DNA of 48,285 nt, from the NCBI GenBank assembly GCA_027604665.1, contig JADGIZ010000015.1, positions 1-48,285 on the forward strand, written 5' to 3'. This document shows, piece by piece, positions 12,281-24,800 of this stretch (position 1 is the first letter of the stretch; each line of letters starts with the position of its first letter). A model generated the notes under the pieces. It was not told where the DNA came from, did not search any database, and was given only the letters and a program-made list of their open reading frames with translations. Source of the stretch: Polyrhizophydium stewartii (Eukaryota; Chytridiomycota; Chytridiomycetes; Rhizophydiales). The position numbers and the translations under genes were made by a program.

Positions 12281-15200
12281 ATGGCCAGCGTCGAGAAGCG
12301 AAAGGACGCGTTGCAGAAGGGCAGCGCGAGAAACATCGCCTCGCTCTTCACGACATGGGAGATCCCGCAGTTTCCAAAGAGCCTGCCGGCCGCCATAGCG
12401 CGCGCAGAGCGCCGTGAGCTCGTCAGGCACCAGCTGCACAAGCTGCAAGCCAAGCCCGCGCGCGGCGCTCTCGGCAGCGCAGGCAGCCGCCAAAAGTACA
12501 GTCGCGCACTCGGCCAGATTGGCTACGAACAACTTCCGCTGTTGCCACTGAGGGACATCCCCGAAATCGAGGTAGAGTGCTCAGACGCTCGAGTCGCCTC
12601 TTCTGGTTTCGTTGATTCTCAGTCGCCTTGGCCCTGGCGTGGCGGCCCGCGCCAGCAGCCACTCAAGGACCGCCGATACCCGCTCCAGCAGAACGCGATT
12701 GTTGGCGTGCCTGACCGCGATGGTGGTTTTCCCGCCAGAGCCTCTCGATTCGGATGGTTCTGCGCAGTAATCGTGCTTACAAAAGGCTGGCAGCATATCT
12801 CAACACGTCAAGCCTCCGAGAAACGATGCGGCTTATCGTCGCAGATATTGACAAGATTCCTTGGCTTTCGGAACCCGAGAGACAGCAGATGGTGGGCACC
12901 ACGGATTCAAGGCTGTTTTGAAGTCCATAACACTGACACCCGCTCGAAACTTTCCACGCCAGGTTAACACCTTCATCACAGACATTGCCAGCCGCTATAA
13001 CCAAATCCAAGACATGATGCAACTGCGCGGCACACCGCGCGAGAACCGTGAGCTTATCATCAAGATCCTCGAGCGCTTTCGCCTCATCACCGCGTCGATC
13101 CTTGAGATGCTGCGCCATCGCAAACAAAGTGCGCTGCTCCTCGCTGTCGTTTACTCTGGCGATTGGTTCTGAAATAGCGCTTTTGTCTGCAGAAATGGAG
13201 CGGCTGGGAATATTCGAAGGCGACACGAACTGCGGACGACTTCGGACCGTATTTTTGACTGAGCTTCGACGGCGGTAAGCCCTTCCTTTTGACGCTGTCG
13301 AAACGATCCACCATCTGATGTGTCTTCACGTGATTGCGGCTGCTGCGCAGAATCGACACGACAAAGCTTGTCAAGCACGCAATCATTGAGCTTCGTGGCG
13401 GCATATCGACCAAGAGAGCCGTCTCGGCCGCGAAAACGGATGTTGCGCTGTCGGAACTCCAGGAGGTGTGTGGGCATCAAGTATCGGTGCGAATATTGGC
13501 GAGCGCGGGAGGCTTACATCCAATGCGTGAGCAGATGAAGCAGACGCTGGATCGTATTGCTCGCCCAATGCCGCATCTCACTGCTCCGATTGTTACCGGG
13601 CACGACAAGAACAGCAAGCGTGGCGTAGACGGTGTTGAGCACGCGGAATCTTCCGCGCAGAGTCATATCCGCTTCGAGAAGATTCTTGCTGCGAAGCAGC
13701 AAGAGCGGGAGCTGGCGCTCAAGGCTGTTTGGCAACAGCACAAGCTCATATCCGAGGACTTGATATCTCTGCTGCGCAAGCCACGAGACAGCGACGAGCC
13801 CGACACGGCTGTCGCTGATGAAGGCGAGCTTTGGGAGGATGTTGATGAGAACGAGTATGAAGAGCAGGCTCGGATGGAGCTCGAGTACAACGACGCAGAC
13901 ATTCAGGTCATGGCCATCAACGCCACGGACGACCCGATTCTACAGGCGCACACTGAAGTGTCGCTATTCACGAGGCGCGAACGAACGCCGCTGGTATGTA
14001 GAACAAGTGATTCGGCTGCAGTCTCACATTTTGCAGACTCAGCGGCGCTCTGACTGGCGGGCCGAGCAGATGCCGTCAGCACCAAAGCGCTATCTGCAAA
14101 CGAAATTCCGTCACGCACGATCCTCTGTTTTGGTCAAGGGATTCGACCTCAACGCGCTTGAACAAGTTCAGGTGTGTGGCGTTCCCGAGGCCATGCTTTG
14201 AAACATACGTTCGGCTAACGCGCAGACACACACTGCCTCAGCTTGCCCCGGACACCTCGCGGCTCAGAGATAAGCTACCAGCGTTCTTATCCCCGCACAG
14301 CCACATTGCCGAAAGCAAGGTGGATGAAGTCATCACGCAAATTGAGCTGGCCTGGCTGGTACCTTTTGAGCTGACTCGGCGAATATGAACTGAAATGGCG
14401 CAATCATATCAAGACAAGCGTTCGCTCATTCAACTCGCGCGTCTCGATGCGCGTGCCAAAAGACTTTATATCGCTTGCTGCCGAGCCCACATCTGGTGCT
14501 GGCGAGTTCAACAGCGAGGTCGACAATCGCGTTCTGAATGTACTTGGTAAGCATTTGACCTTGCGGGCATTACGGTCCAAGGCAGATGGTGCAATCCGGT
14601 TTTCTGACCTGCTGTGCGAAACGCAGACGAAAAGCTGGCTAGATACAAAGAAGTTGAAGAGCTCTACGATGAGATCATGAAAACCGTGCGCGGCAGTCAT
14701 ATGGAGACCGATGAAGGTATTTTAGTAAGCTTTCAGTCAAACAGCCTGGTATACCCACGATTTAACAGAGAGCTTTGCCCAAATTTCGTCCGTATTGCTC
14801 GCAGACGAGGATCTTGTGTTTGCCTGCCCAGCGGCACCCTTGGATCCGCAGATCCCGCTCACGGACACATATCTCGGAGTCAAGTCCGTTGTTAAACCGA
14901 GAAAGAAAAAGAAGTGGCTGGCAAAAGGCCCCACCGATGTCGGCAGCAAGTCGGACGCCGAGTCGCCCACGGGAGGTCGCCGCACGCCAACCATCATGCT
15001 TACGACGCGCGCGCAGCGCCAAGGAGCGCAGGTGCACGCAGACGAGTTTATTCTGGACCGGGTGGCCGCCATGAAGAAGACGCAGTCGTCCAAGTACACG
15101 ATGCGCTACAACTTTGGAGGATACATCCCGACGCAGGTGGCTGAGGAGCGGCGGAAGCCGCGAGAAGAGTTTGGCGCAAGCGACTACTCAGACTATCTCC

Positions 15201-16645
15201 GCGGCAAGATGTGTGACTTTTTGTCGAACATGATCTTCCAAGATGATGATCAGGAGGACACCGAGTCTGAATCCGAAGAGATTGCAAGCACACTATCCGC
15301 TGAGGAGCGCCGTAAGGCAATCGAGGAGGCCGAGCGCAAGCGCAAAGAACGGCTCGAGCGCTTGTTTGACTTCAAGAAGGACATGTGGAATTCGGAAGTC
15401 TTGGACTACATAAGCGAGATCAGCCGAGCACCCGAGCCCGCGCCTGCCGCCATTCGGCTCGACGTTCCCGAGGCCATTCCAGAAGAGCCAGACGAACCGA
15501 CGCAACTCGCGGGCAATCACGGCTCTGAATCCGAAATGACCTATCCGAACTCGGCTTCCCAAGAAGCCCCTGCGAACGAGAGCGCGGCGCCCGCAGGTGA
15601 ACACGGCACACAAATCAGGCAGCCATCAAACATTGAAGTTTTGGCGGCAAAGGCTCGCAAGATTTCCGTCGAGGTGAGATGTGCCTCCTGGCACACCAAT
15701 GCGGCAACTTGAGCGTGCCCGCTGATCTTGGCGCGGCAGGCCGCCCACGAGAGCAAGAAGATACACGACCCACAAGCCGAGCTAGAGGCACTGTGGGTTG
15801 TTCTCAAAATGCCTCTTGATCAGAAACTCGACATGGCGATCAAGTACGGCAGTCACAAGTTCACAAAGCTGTCGACGGTGAGATAAATGGCTGGCTGGTT
15901 GCACCCCGGCAAGTGTGCTGCGGCTCTCATCTCTCGTTGCTGACGGCTTTGAGGGCCGACCGCCGATTCGAAATGCAGGCGATCCGGCTGTGGAAGACGG
16001 CATCAGAAAACATAATGCTTCGCGAAAAACTGATGAGCCAGCTGGAGGACTTTGAAATGACGGCCTCGGATCCTGCGTATGTCGGTGCAAATGCAAATTG
16101 TTTCTGTGAGGCATCTCCTGCTGACACGGTACCACAATCCGTATTCAGCCGCTTCTTCAGCAAAGGATATGCGGGCTCCTCGGCAGCGCGGCTCAAAGAA
16201 GCAGAGAAACGAGAGGAGCTGATGCGTCAGCTGCATTCCCTCGAGGCCAAGATCTCAAGTATCGCAAGCCACATCAAGTACGAGCTCCGCGAAACAGTGA
16301 CTTTCGACGGTAAAAACTGCTTTTCAACCAGCTTCTGAACGCCGAGGTCTGCGGCAAGTAGCTGACACCATGATCACAGGTGCGCCGTATCTTGAGAAGA
16401 TGAAAACGGATTACAGCGAGATCATCAAGAGATGCGCAAAGGCAAGAGCCGAGCAGGCGTCGCGGCAGCCACCTTTGGCACTGCAACAGCAGGCACATGC
16501 GAAGCCGCTGCCGTCACCGCCGCCCCCGCCGCCGCTCCCGCTCCCATCACTACTGCCGCCATCGGCGTCGCGGCAGTCGGCGCCGCGGCATCAGCAGCAA
16601 GGCACATCGCCAGTGACGCCCTCTCCTCCACCTCGCCAGCACTAG
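12281..16645 (+). CDS. CCDC87-like coiled-coil protein (putative flagellar)
   Basis: The ATG at 12281 begins MASVEKRKDALQKGSARN. Exons then continue, broken by many 50-100 base introns, through helical segments such as NTFITDIASRYNQIQDMMQ, an acidic DEGELWEDVDENEYEEQ patch and FNFGGY-like YNFGGYIPTQVAEERRK, to the stop at 16643-16645. The C-terminal part has the pattern I associate with CCDC87: LMSQLEDFEMTASDP, FFSKGYAGSSAARLKEAEKR, LHSLEAKISSIASHIKYEL, then VTFDG joined by splicing to PYLEKMKTDYSEIIK. A Pro-rich tail follows. CCDC87 relatives are found in organisms with motile cilia, which fits the dynein in this window, but the function here is inference. It starts 79 bases after the TAF2 stop on the same strand. 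Most exon borders are approximate. Confidence 0.6.
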
Positions 16646-16719
16646 CAGCCGCCAGGGCACTGTGCGCTTTGGATCCAATTGCGCAGTTGATTGAAGTCGC
16701 GAGCAAGAAACCATAGTGA

Positions 16720-17902
16720 TCACGATGTGTCGTGCCGCTGCTTTAGTGACGACCGGAAGTCTTCGATGCGCCCATCAAGTCGGCGCAGCGTCTCGGCCTC
16801 CAGGGCCGACTCTTGCCGCCGCCGCTTGCGTGTCTCAGGATCGTTTGCAGATGAGGTCAACGAAAATATGCGATCTGTTGTCTCCTTTGATATCCCTGAG
16901 ACCGCCGAGTCCGCCTGTGAAAACTGGAATGCCGCAAATACCGGTGCGCTCTCTTCGATTTGCTGGATGCGATCCTCTAGGGCTTTAATTCTCGATGCCA
17001 GCGTCCCGTGGTCTTATGTGATTCAAGAGAAGGCGTTGGGAACCAGAGAGTCAGCAGTTTGGTTCATCCGGAACGGTAAAGGCTCAGCTTCCCAGCAGAC
17101 CTGAGGCAAGCCCAAGATGCGACTCGAGTCCCCGGACTCGCTGCACAAGGCCGGCCTCGGCGTCTGCCTTGGTGAGCGATTGCTTTGGAAGAGAAGAAGC
17201 GTCTGCGACCACTGTTGATCGCTCGAGCGGTCCGGACGTATTATGCGCAACATTAAGTTGCATTCGTGTGCCGAGATCAAGCTCCTTGGCGTCGATTCGA
17301 GCAGCGCCAGCTGCGGCGCGGGGGCGGGGTCAGTCAGGTAGCGAGACCAAAGCACGAGGGCTTGGCCTTCACCTCGCTTGGCCGCGCCAACAGTGAACTC
17401 GTCTCTGTTGCTCTGGTCGATCATGCGCTGCTGATGCTGGATAAAGTCGCGCATGCATGCGTCGATCTGGGGGGGGGAGACATTTCAGCGGCGCTGCGAC
17501 AGCAGAAGCAGTCCAGCCAGCAGCGGCTTCACCTCGCCGGGCGTTGTCTCTGAATCGTCGAGTGCGATGTCGGCGGAAAGCTCCTGTACGCAGTCGCGGT
17601 CAGCGCGACGAGGGTGCTGGAGCTGCACTCCCCGGCTGTTGCCCTGAGCAGCAGCTGGCAGGCGCATACGATGGCCAAGAGGTACCTTCAGCCGACAAAC
17701 TAGGCCTCGCAGCTCCCGAAAGGTGTGGTCAGGGTTCGACAGCGCGGCGTGAGCGAGCTGGCTGGTGATGTCGACACCAATCTGTTGGAGAGCCGTGAGC
17801 CGGGGCGGGCGGCCATGCGGCACTCAGAGTGCCTCGACGCACGTTCAGCAGAAATGCGTCGACCTGCGCCAGTATCCGCAGGCCGGCGTCGTCGTGCTGC
17901 AT
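16720..17902 (-). CDS. MBIP-like protein (ATAC-complex subunit family)
   Basis: No exon here is long, but a consistent minus-strand gene can be spliced from the ATG at 17902 (MQHDDAGLRILAQVDAFLLN) to the TGA at 16722-16720. The exons read IGVDITSQLAHAALSNPDH, ELSADIALDDSETTPGE, IDACMRDFIQHQQRMIDQSN, LNVAHNTSGPLERST, VQRVRGLESHLGL, and SRIKALEDRIQQIEESAPVF, with a final LRRLDGRIEDFRSSLKQR. The order fits MAP3K12-binding inhibitory protein 1: an FI..K..EI..N..EF helix, a V..NTxGP..R strand, an IKxLEDxIxxLExxSP coiled coil, and a C-terminal LDxxIxxLKxxL helix. In animals MBIP is a subunit of the ATAC histone acetyltransferase complex. The assignment rests on remembered motifs and is moderate. 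The intron ending at 17451 has a nine-base pyrimidine run before its acceptor. It is divergent from the methyltransferase (116 bases apart). Confidence 0.5.
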
Positions 17903-18018
17903 GTCGCCAAGTGCTCGGCAAACCGCAGAGTCGCTTTCTGTGTTGCGCCATGGGTCTCCATATGGTCGGCCGCGGCTGGTTGTGACACGGCGACAGCGCC
18001 TTGCCCTGCAGACCAGAG

Positions 18019-18828
18019 ATGGCGGCGTGGTCGGTCGAGGAGACGGTCCGCTACTTTAGCTCGTACGCAGCCAAGTACGACGAAGACCTCTCTCCAGAGA
18101 CGTATCCGGCGCCGTTTGTCGTGCCGGCGTGGGTGCTCGAGCGGCTGCTGGACACGCCCGAGCTCGCACAGCTCGACAAGGGTGCTGGGTCGGAGCCACC
18201 ACGCCCTCTCCGCGTCCTCGACCTTGGCTGCGGCACGGGACAGAGGTGCGGCATCCGGGCGTGCGCGTGTGCCGTTGCCGCATGGTCCGCTTCCGTGGGC
18301 CGCTGCAATGGCTGCCTTTGCTGACACGGCGAGGAGCTCGAGGGTGTTCTTTGAGCACCCGCTTCGCGACCACTTCCGAGTCGTCGGCGTGGATGCCTGC
18401 GAGGAGGCAGGTGCCCGGCTCGCAGTTTTGCGTGAAGCCGCGCATGTGCTCATCTTGGGCAACCGCAGATGCTTGCGCTTGCCCGCAAGCTGCCGTTTGC
18501 CGAGACTCACTGCAAGGATATCGAGTCCGAACTCGATATCGGCTTGGACTTTGATGCTGTCGTTTGCATCGGGGTCATGGACTTTTGTCGCGATCCGTCG
18601 GTGTTCAAGCAGTTACACAAGATGCTCTCTCCCAGCGGCTGCGCTGGAATCACGTTCCCCGATGCACGCGGCGACGGCTCGCTGGCGAAATTCAACAGAG
18701 AGCAGATTGAGTCACTTGCCGATGCACACCAACTCTCGATTGTGCGCTCGGAGCAGCTCTTCGGATACCGTGACTCGGAAACAGGCGAAGATACGCACTA
18801 CATTGGCGTGGTGCTTATCCGCAAGTAA
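18019..18828 (+). CDS. SAM-dependent methyltransferase (class I, METTL27-like)
   Basis: The ATG at 18019 gives MAAWSVEETVRYFSSYAAKYDEDL, a pattern seen at the start of METTL27/WBSCR27-like methyltransferases (Y...YD.D). Motif I is clear: LRVLDLGCGTGQ. A second exon from about 18337 reads VFFEHPLRDHFRVVGVDAC (acidic end of strand 2). The third, from about 18470, reads MLALARKLPF, then FDAVVCIGVMDF (motif IV-like), LHKMLSPSGCAGITFPDA and a C-terminal HYIGVVLIRK before the TAA at 18826-18828. The fold and SAM binding are well supported; the substrate is unknown. Donors near 18244 and 18410 are approximate, and the joint before MLALARK does not phase cleanly in my reading. It is convergent with the dynein gene, with only nine bases between the stop codons. 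Confidence 0.75.
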
Positions 18829-18837
18829 ACTGGGCAA

Positions 18838-21800
18838 TCAATCGCTCAGGCTCAGTAGAGCGGCAACGCCGCGCATGATCCACGTCTCCTCGGGGACCTT
18901 GGTTGGAATGCGCATGGACATGACGTAGTTTGTGCTATGTCTGTTTGCGCCAATGAGCGGTTAGAGTTTTGCGCGCGCAAGTTCGCACTCGGTAGCGGCC
19001 ACCGCATGCAGCACGCCCACAGCATACATACCCTGTTGTTGACAGCGTGCCCCGACGAGCACCGGTCTTGTAGACAGGACAGTCATACGTGTTGGCGAGA
19101 TTGAACTTTGATCGCTCGCCAGGCTTGAGCCAGATGATGGGCATTGCGTCGTAGAGCACGCGCGGGTGCGACTCTGCAATCGACGCCTCTTTGATGTCCC
19201 AGCGCGCGCCTTCGAGGAACAGGCCGTTGACGTGCTGGCCCTCCTCGGGCCGCACGCCTGCCGTGCGAGTCGACTGCACTTGGAACTCAAAGGCCAGCAA
19301 GTCTATCGGGAGTGTGTACTTGCGCGCGTAGTTCTGCAGGCATCCAGTCAGGAAGCTCTGCGTGAAGAAAAAGCCGCTGAGCCAGAACACGATAGGCTGT
19401 CCGTCGTCGATCCACTTGCGGAAGAACTGCAAACGCTGCAAAAGATCGTTGAAGTAGCTGCCGAGAGGCTTCATCGACGGATACGACTTGCTCGCCCACA
19501 TCTTTGGGATGCCGCCGACCAAAAAGCTGGAGCTGAGATCCTCGAGCTCCGACGACATGACGACAAGTCCCTTGATTGCCTTTTGGATGTTCTTCAGGCT
19601 CTCGCGCACGACTTCGGTCAGGTTGCGGAACCGAATCGCCTCCTGCAGTAGCACTGTGTTCATACTCTCGCTATAGCTGACTGGGTATTTTGCAGCGAGT
19701 TTTGCGAGATCAAACGCCTCCGGCAGGCGTGTGAGCATGTCCGACGCGACTTCCGAGATGATCTGCTCGTTTGACTTTGCGCCGCCCGACTCCATCTTTC
19801 CCTGCGTCGAGAGAATGGCCCTAAAGAATGTGTCGGTTTCGAGCTGGTTCCTGGCAATATCGGCGTTGTCATGCAGGCAGAATACTTCAGGCTTCGCCTC
19901 GAGCGGCAGTGTTTTGAGGTACTCGAGGATGCCGGCGTGCGATGTGCTTGAGGGAATGTGATAGATGCCACTTGCCGAGAATTTGAAGTTCTGGAACAGT
20001 TTTGTTATCGACTAGGAGTCAGTGATTTCCGACGCAATCCGATGGCTGCGGCTGACCCGAGGCCGTTCGGCTCGCGCGCCTCTCTTACCTGCTGGATGTT
20101 GATATTCGGCGTATATACTACCGATAGAAGCGTCACCAGCGTGCGCCGGTCCTTGTCGTCAGTCACGCGGCCTCCGTAGTTGCACTGGCCTGTTGTGCGG
20201 GATCGCGTCAGTTGAGCGTTTCGCGCAGTCAATCAAGGAGAGATCCTCAACCCACCTGTCAGATACGCGAGTGCCTCGTATGGCGTCTCCTCATATTCAC
20301 TCAGGAAGTTGCGCAGCTGGCGGGCCGAAATGCGCAGATCTGTGTCGTTGAACTCGTATGGGATATTCCAGCCGATCGGCCCAAACTGTCTGCGCTCCTG
20401 CACGACCGCATGGAAGAAGCAAAGCCCAAGCAGCATGCGCTCAAACTGTGTTTGCTTCTTGCAGCCCTCGTAGAAACTTTTGTCGTTGATTGGGTCGCTC
20501 AGGTAAGACTTGATCAAGTTGGCGCGCAGACCCTTTGGCGGCTCGTTCGTCATCTTGACACCGTTTTGGAGCAGCGACACCGGAAACTTATCCGAAGGAT
20601 ACGACGTGAGCCAAAGCCGAAAGTCGCGGTGCGTATTTTCGGGCGACATCTCCTCGCAAATCTTCTCAAGCTGGGGCATCCAGCTGATCGCCAGGTGGCA
20701 GTTCTGCAGGACGATCCAGGATCCATCGTTGACTGCCGCGTTGATCATTTTGGCAGCAATCGGGCCCTGGCCCTGGCCGAGCGAGATCGAGTTGAGCCGA
20801 TTGCCGCCCATCTTCATGTCCTCGGCGAACCGCAGCAGGCCCGTCATTGGGTCCGCACCTGGCGAGAGCACAAAAATCAAGGGTGCACACGGGTTCGAGT
20901 CGCCGTAGCTGCTCGCCAAATCAAACGGCGGCGGCTCGACGTACTTGTGGCCCATTTTCTCGATAATAAAGCCCGTGATCGCAATCGTCATCTTGTCGGG
21001 CCGCAGACAGCGCAGCACAAGCAGCCGCTCAAACGATGTCAGGGCCATGTGCCATTTGCCTGCATTATTTGCGTCGCGGTTAGGATATGCGGCTGGCGTG
21101 TTTGCGGCGGCTCGTGGAGAGCAGCTCACCGGGGAGATTAAAGTCCTGTGGGTCAGGGCTCTCAAAGAGTCGCTTCCACTCGGCAATGTTCTCATTGAAA
21201 GTCTTGGCAAAGTCGCTGAACGGCTCCATATCAGACAGTCGCACAATCTCGCCCCAGCTTTTCTCGGAGATCCACAGCGGATCGGGGTTTGGCACGGGCG
21301 AGCTGCCGACGCCAACGCCGCCCGTGAGCAGGAAGCGCCACTCGGTTGGATCCACCTCGTTGTTCGCCCGCAGGATCGCCACCGTGAGCATGAACGAGAA
21401 CACAAGCTTGTCCTTCTCAAACAGCGAGCGGCACACGTTGCGGTAAAGCGACTCGGTAAAGTGAGTTCGGAGAGTCTCAAGCCGAATGGCCACATCAGAC
21501 GACTTTTCGCTGTTCTCGATCGAAGCGACAAAGAGGCTGATGTACCAGTTGAGCGAGTACTGGTACATGGGCTCGATATTGCCGAGGTCTGCGATGCAAA
21601 AGAACATGACTGACGAATGCTCGGCAATCGGCTTGTATCCAATGCGGATCTCGTCAATCTTGATCTCGGTCTTTTCTGCGACGGCCTGCTTCTCGCTGAT
21701 GGTCTTGGCGAGGACCTTTGACGACGACAGGACCTGGATACCGGTCTCATCCTCGAGAATGTTTCCTTCGGAGCTGGACAGAACCTCGAGGATCTTGTCT

Positions 21801-24800
21801 TCGATCTCCTGCAGCTGCTTCTTGTTTTCGGCGGACTGCAGCAGTAGCTGTGTCTTCATCTCCTCGAGCTCTGGACGTTCCTTGGCAATGACGATGCCGA
21901 GGAGCTGGTCCTCGAGGCCCTCGGGCGTAATCATGAAGTTGAGCAGCGTGACTTTGGTCGAGAGCTCGGGAAGATAGTGCGGATTGCGCAGCTTCGTGGT
22001 CACGTAGAAGCGAAACTCGGGCGAGTATTCGACGGTAGAGTCGCCCAGGCGGATGCACGTGATGCCACCTTGCTTGAATGTTTGCTTCAGCAAAAGCGGC
22101 TCGAGGACAGGGTCGAGCTCCTCGCCAACGTTCTCGAGAAGCACGGGCGTGCCAAACTGGACTGCGTTCTCGATCGTGCGGATGTAGTCCGAGTCGGTTA
22201 GCTTTATGACTTGAAGTGACTTGGCCTTCTCCATATTTTTGATCCATCGGTTTGCTTGTCCCTGTGGATCGATCATGAGTGGCCAGCGACGCGCGTTTGA
22301 TATCACGATGCCGTTGTCGATTGAGAACGAGTCGTTTGGCAGTCCCGCGAGCGTCCACGCGCGCGCCTTGACTGGCTCTCCAAGGACATTGAAAAGCCGG
22401 ATATCATCCGAACACGGGATGTTGCGCTGCTTGCACAGGCGCGACCAGTCGGCCACGCACTCGTCGCGAAACAGCTTTGTGAAAGCGCCGAGGTAGGCGA
22501 CAATGCCCGATGACACGAGCACGTCGCCGGTCAGCGACGTGAACTTGATTTCAAGGTCTGCCGCGCACTGCGTCCACCGATCGCGCTCGTCGCCAAGACT
22601 GCCAATGAGCTTCTCTGCGCGCACGAGCTGCTTCGAGACAGAATCAACCTGGTGCTCAAGATCCTCCTTCTTTTGCACCATTGCCCGAAAGTTGGCTTCG
22701 AGCTTGGCCATGCGGTCCTCGACGGCCTTGAGCGTCGCGCGCTTCTCGTTGAGGCTGGCCATGGTCTCAGCAAGCTCGGACTCGGCCTTTGCGAGCGCCT
22801 CCTTTTTTGGCGCAACGACCTTGGCCACACGATCGTAGCACTCCATGGCGCGCACCCAGCGGCACAGGCCCTCGGCGGCCGACGAAGCCGTCTTGATCTT
22901 CTCGGGATCAAACTCGGGGTTATCCATGTACTTTGAGCGGATAATTTTCATGATCGCGGGCGAGATGTTGTCCTTGTCGTATGCCTTGAGGTTGTCGAGG
23001 AACTTCATGTCGGACATGAGTGTCTTGGATGGTCCCCAAAAGTCCTCGATCTTCTTGCCGGACCCGGCTGGGTCGGGGATCTTGACTGGCTTGACGTCCT
23101 TCATGACACACACCGCCTCCATGACGAGCTTGACACCAGCAGGCGGGCTTTTCATGGACTTGAGTACGGTAATGTCCGCAGGCTTGAGGGTGTCGAGCGC
23201 CTGGACAGCCGACTCAAGCGCCGGAATCGCCTCTGCAAGCTGTGCTTCGCAATCGTCCTTGATGGCCTTGGCTTCTGACGCCTTCTTGCTCGCAACCTCC
23301 TCGTCGGCTTGCACGATAGTCTTGGTGGCCTGCACCTCCTTTGACTCCTTCTCGATCTGGACCATGATCTGATCGGTCTCGTGCTTGGTCTTGATCAGCT
23401 GCGGCTGCAGCTCGCCGAGATCAACCTGCATCTTGGACACGGCGCCCTGGGCAAAATTGAGTTTCTCGAGGCCGTTGACGTACCGGAACTTGAGCTTGGA
23501 GACGGCTGTGCGCTTGAGTCCAAGCAGCGACTTGAACGTGCGGATCAGCTCCAGATACGACGTCGGAGTGACGTAGTTGTAGCGTCGCAGAAGCGACATG
23601 AACTTGGCCGACTGCTTCTGCGTGCTTTCGTGCATGTGCTTGCACATCTGGACAACCTCCCTGCGCACCATGTCGTCCATGTCGACATCACGCAAGAACT
23701 TGCTGGCAACCATTTCGAGCGCGTCGTTCGGCCAGTCTTTGAACCAGTCGATTGTGCAGCAGTTGATGAGTGACGGGAACTTTCGCAGGCGGTTGCGAAA
23801 CGCCTCGCCCACAGGGCTCATGCACAAGCAGACGTGCAGGTTCTCTCGGCAGCGATCAACAAAAACGCCAAACATGTACGTCGGGGTCCCCTCAAAGGAC
23901 TTTCCAGAGCTCTTGAGGTCGTTTCGGATCAGTTCAAAGAGCTCCTGCTTCTCGTCTGGCGCGTAGAGGTTGGGCACCTCGCCCGAGTTCAGGATGTTGC
24001 TGATGTCCTCGAGGAACGACTCTTGCTGAATCTGTGTGTCGCTGAACAGAAACACGGTCTGCTTGCCCTGCCCGCCAGCAATCTTGAAGACCTTTTTGAG
24101 GTCGTCGTGCCAATTACTGACATTGTAGTTTTTCGCAATCTCGACCTGGATCAGATCGTACTCGGCTACATATGCAGCCATGCGCGAGAGAGACTGCCTG
24201 CCACTGCCACCGACGCCGACGAGAAGTATGTTTCCGCGCGGCTGCTGCAGCACGCGGCTGATGCGCGAAAGATGCTCGATAGCGAACCGGAACATGACAA
24301 GGTCCATCGGTTTCTTGCTTATCTGGTTGTACTCGGTCAGGCATCTGTCCATGAAGGAAGTCAGCTCGCCCAAATCCGCGATTTCGTTGTAGGCCTTTCC
24401 AGATGCCTCGCGCGGCGAGAGATAGGTGGCGAAAATGAGGCTGCGCAGGTCTTCTTCCGTGACCTTGCCATCCGCGTCGCCATCGTAGGTGCGGAAGACG
24501 GTGTTGAAGTCGGCCTCGAAAGCCTGCGAAACGACTTTCTTGGAGTAGTCGAAAAGCCATCGCCGGTCGTCGTCGTCAATGAGACGGTCGTAAAAGACAC
24601 GGAACTGCTCGTGGAGCCACAGACGGATCATTTTGTGTGGCTCGCTGACGGTGTCGGGGCGTGACAAGAGCACGCCTTGGATCACTCGAGCAAAGTCGCG
24701 CAGATTGAATGTGTAGTGCGACTTCTTGGGCGTCGGCAGCAAGCTCGCCATTGCGCCGCGGTAGATTTCCTTGGTGGCCCCAACAACCTGGCGGAACATG

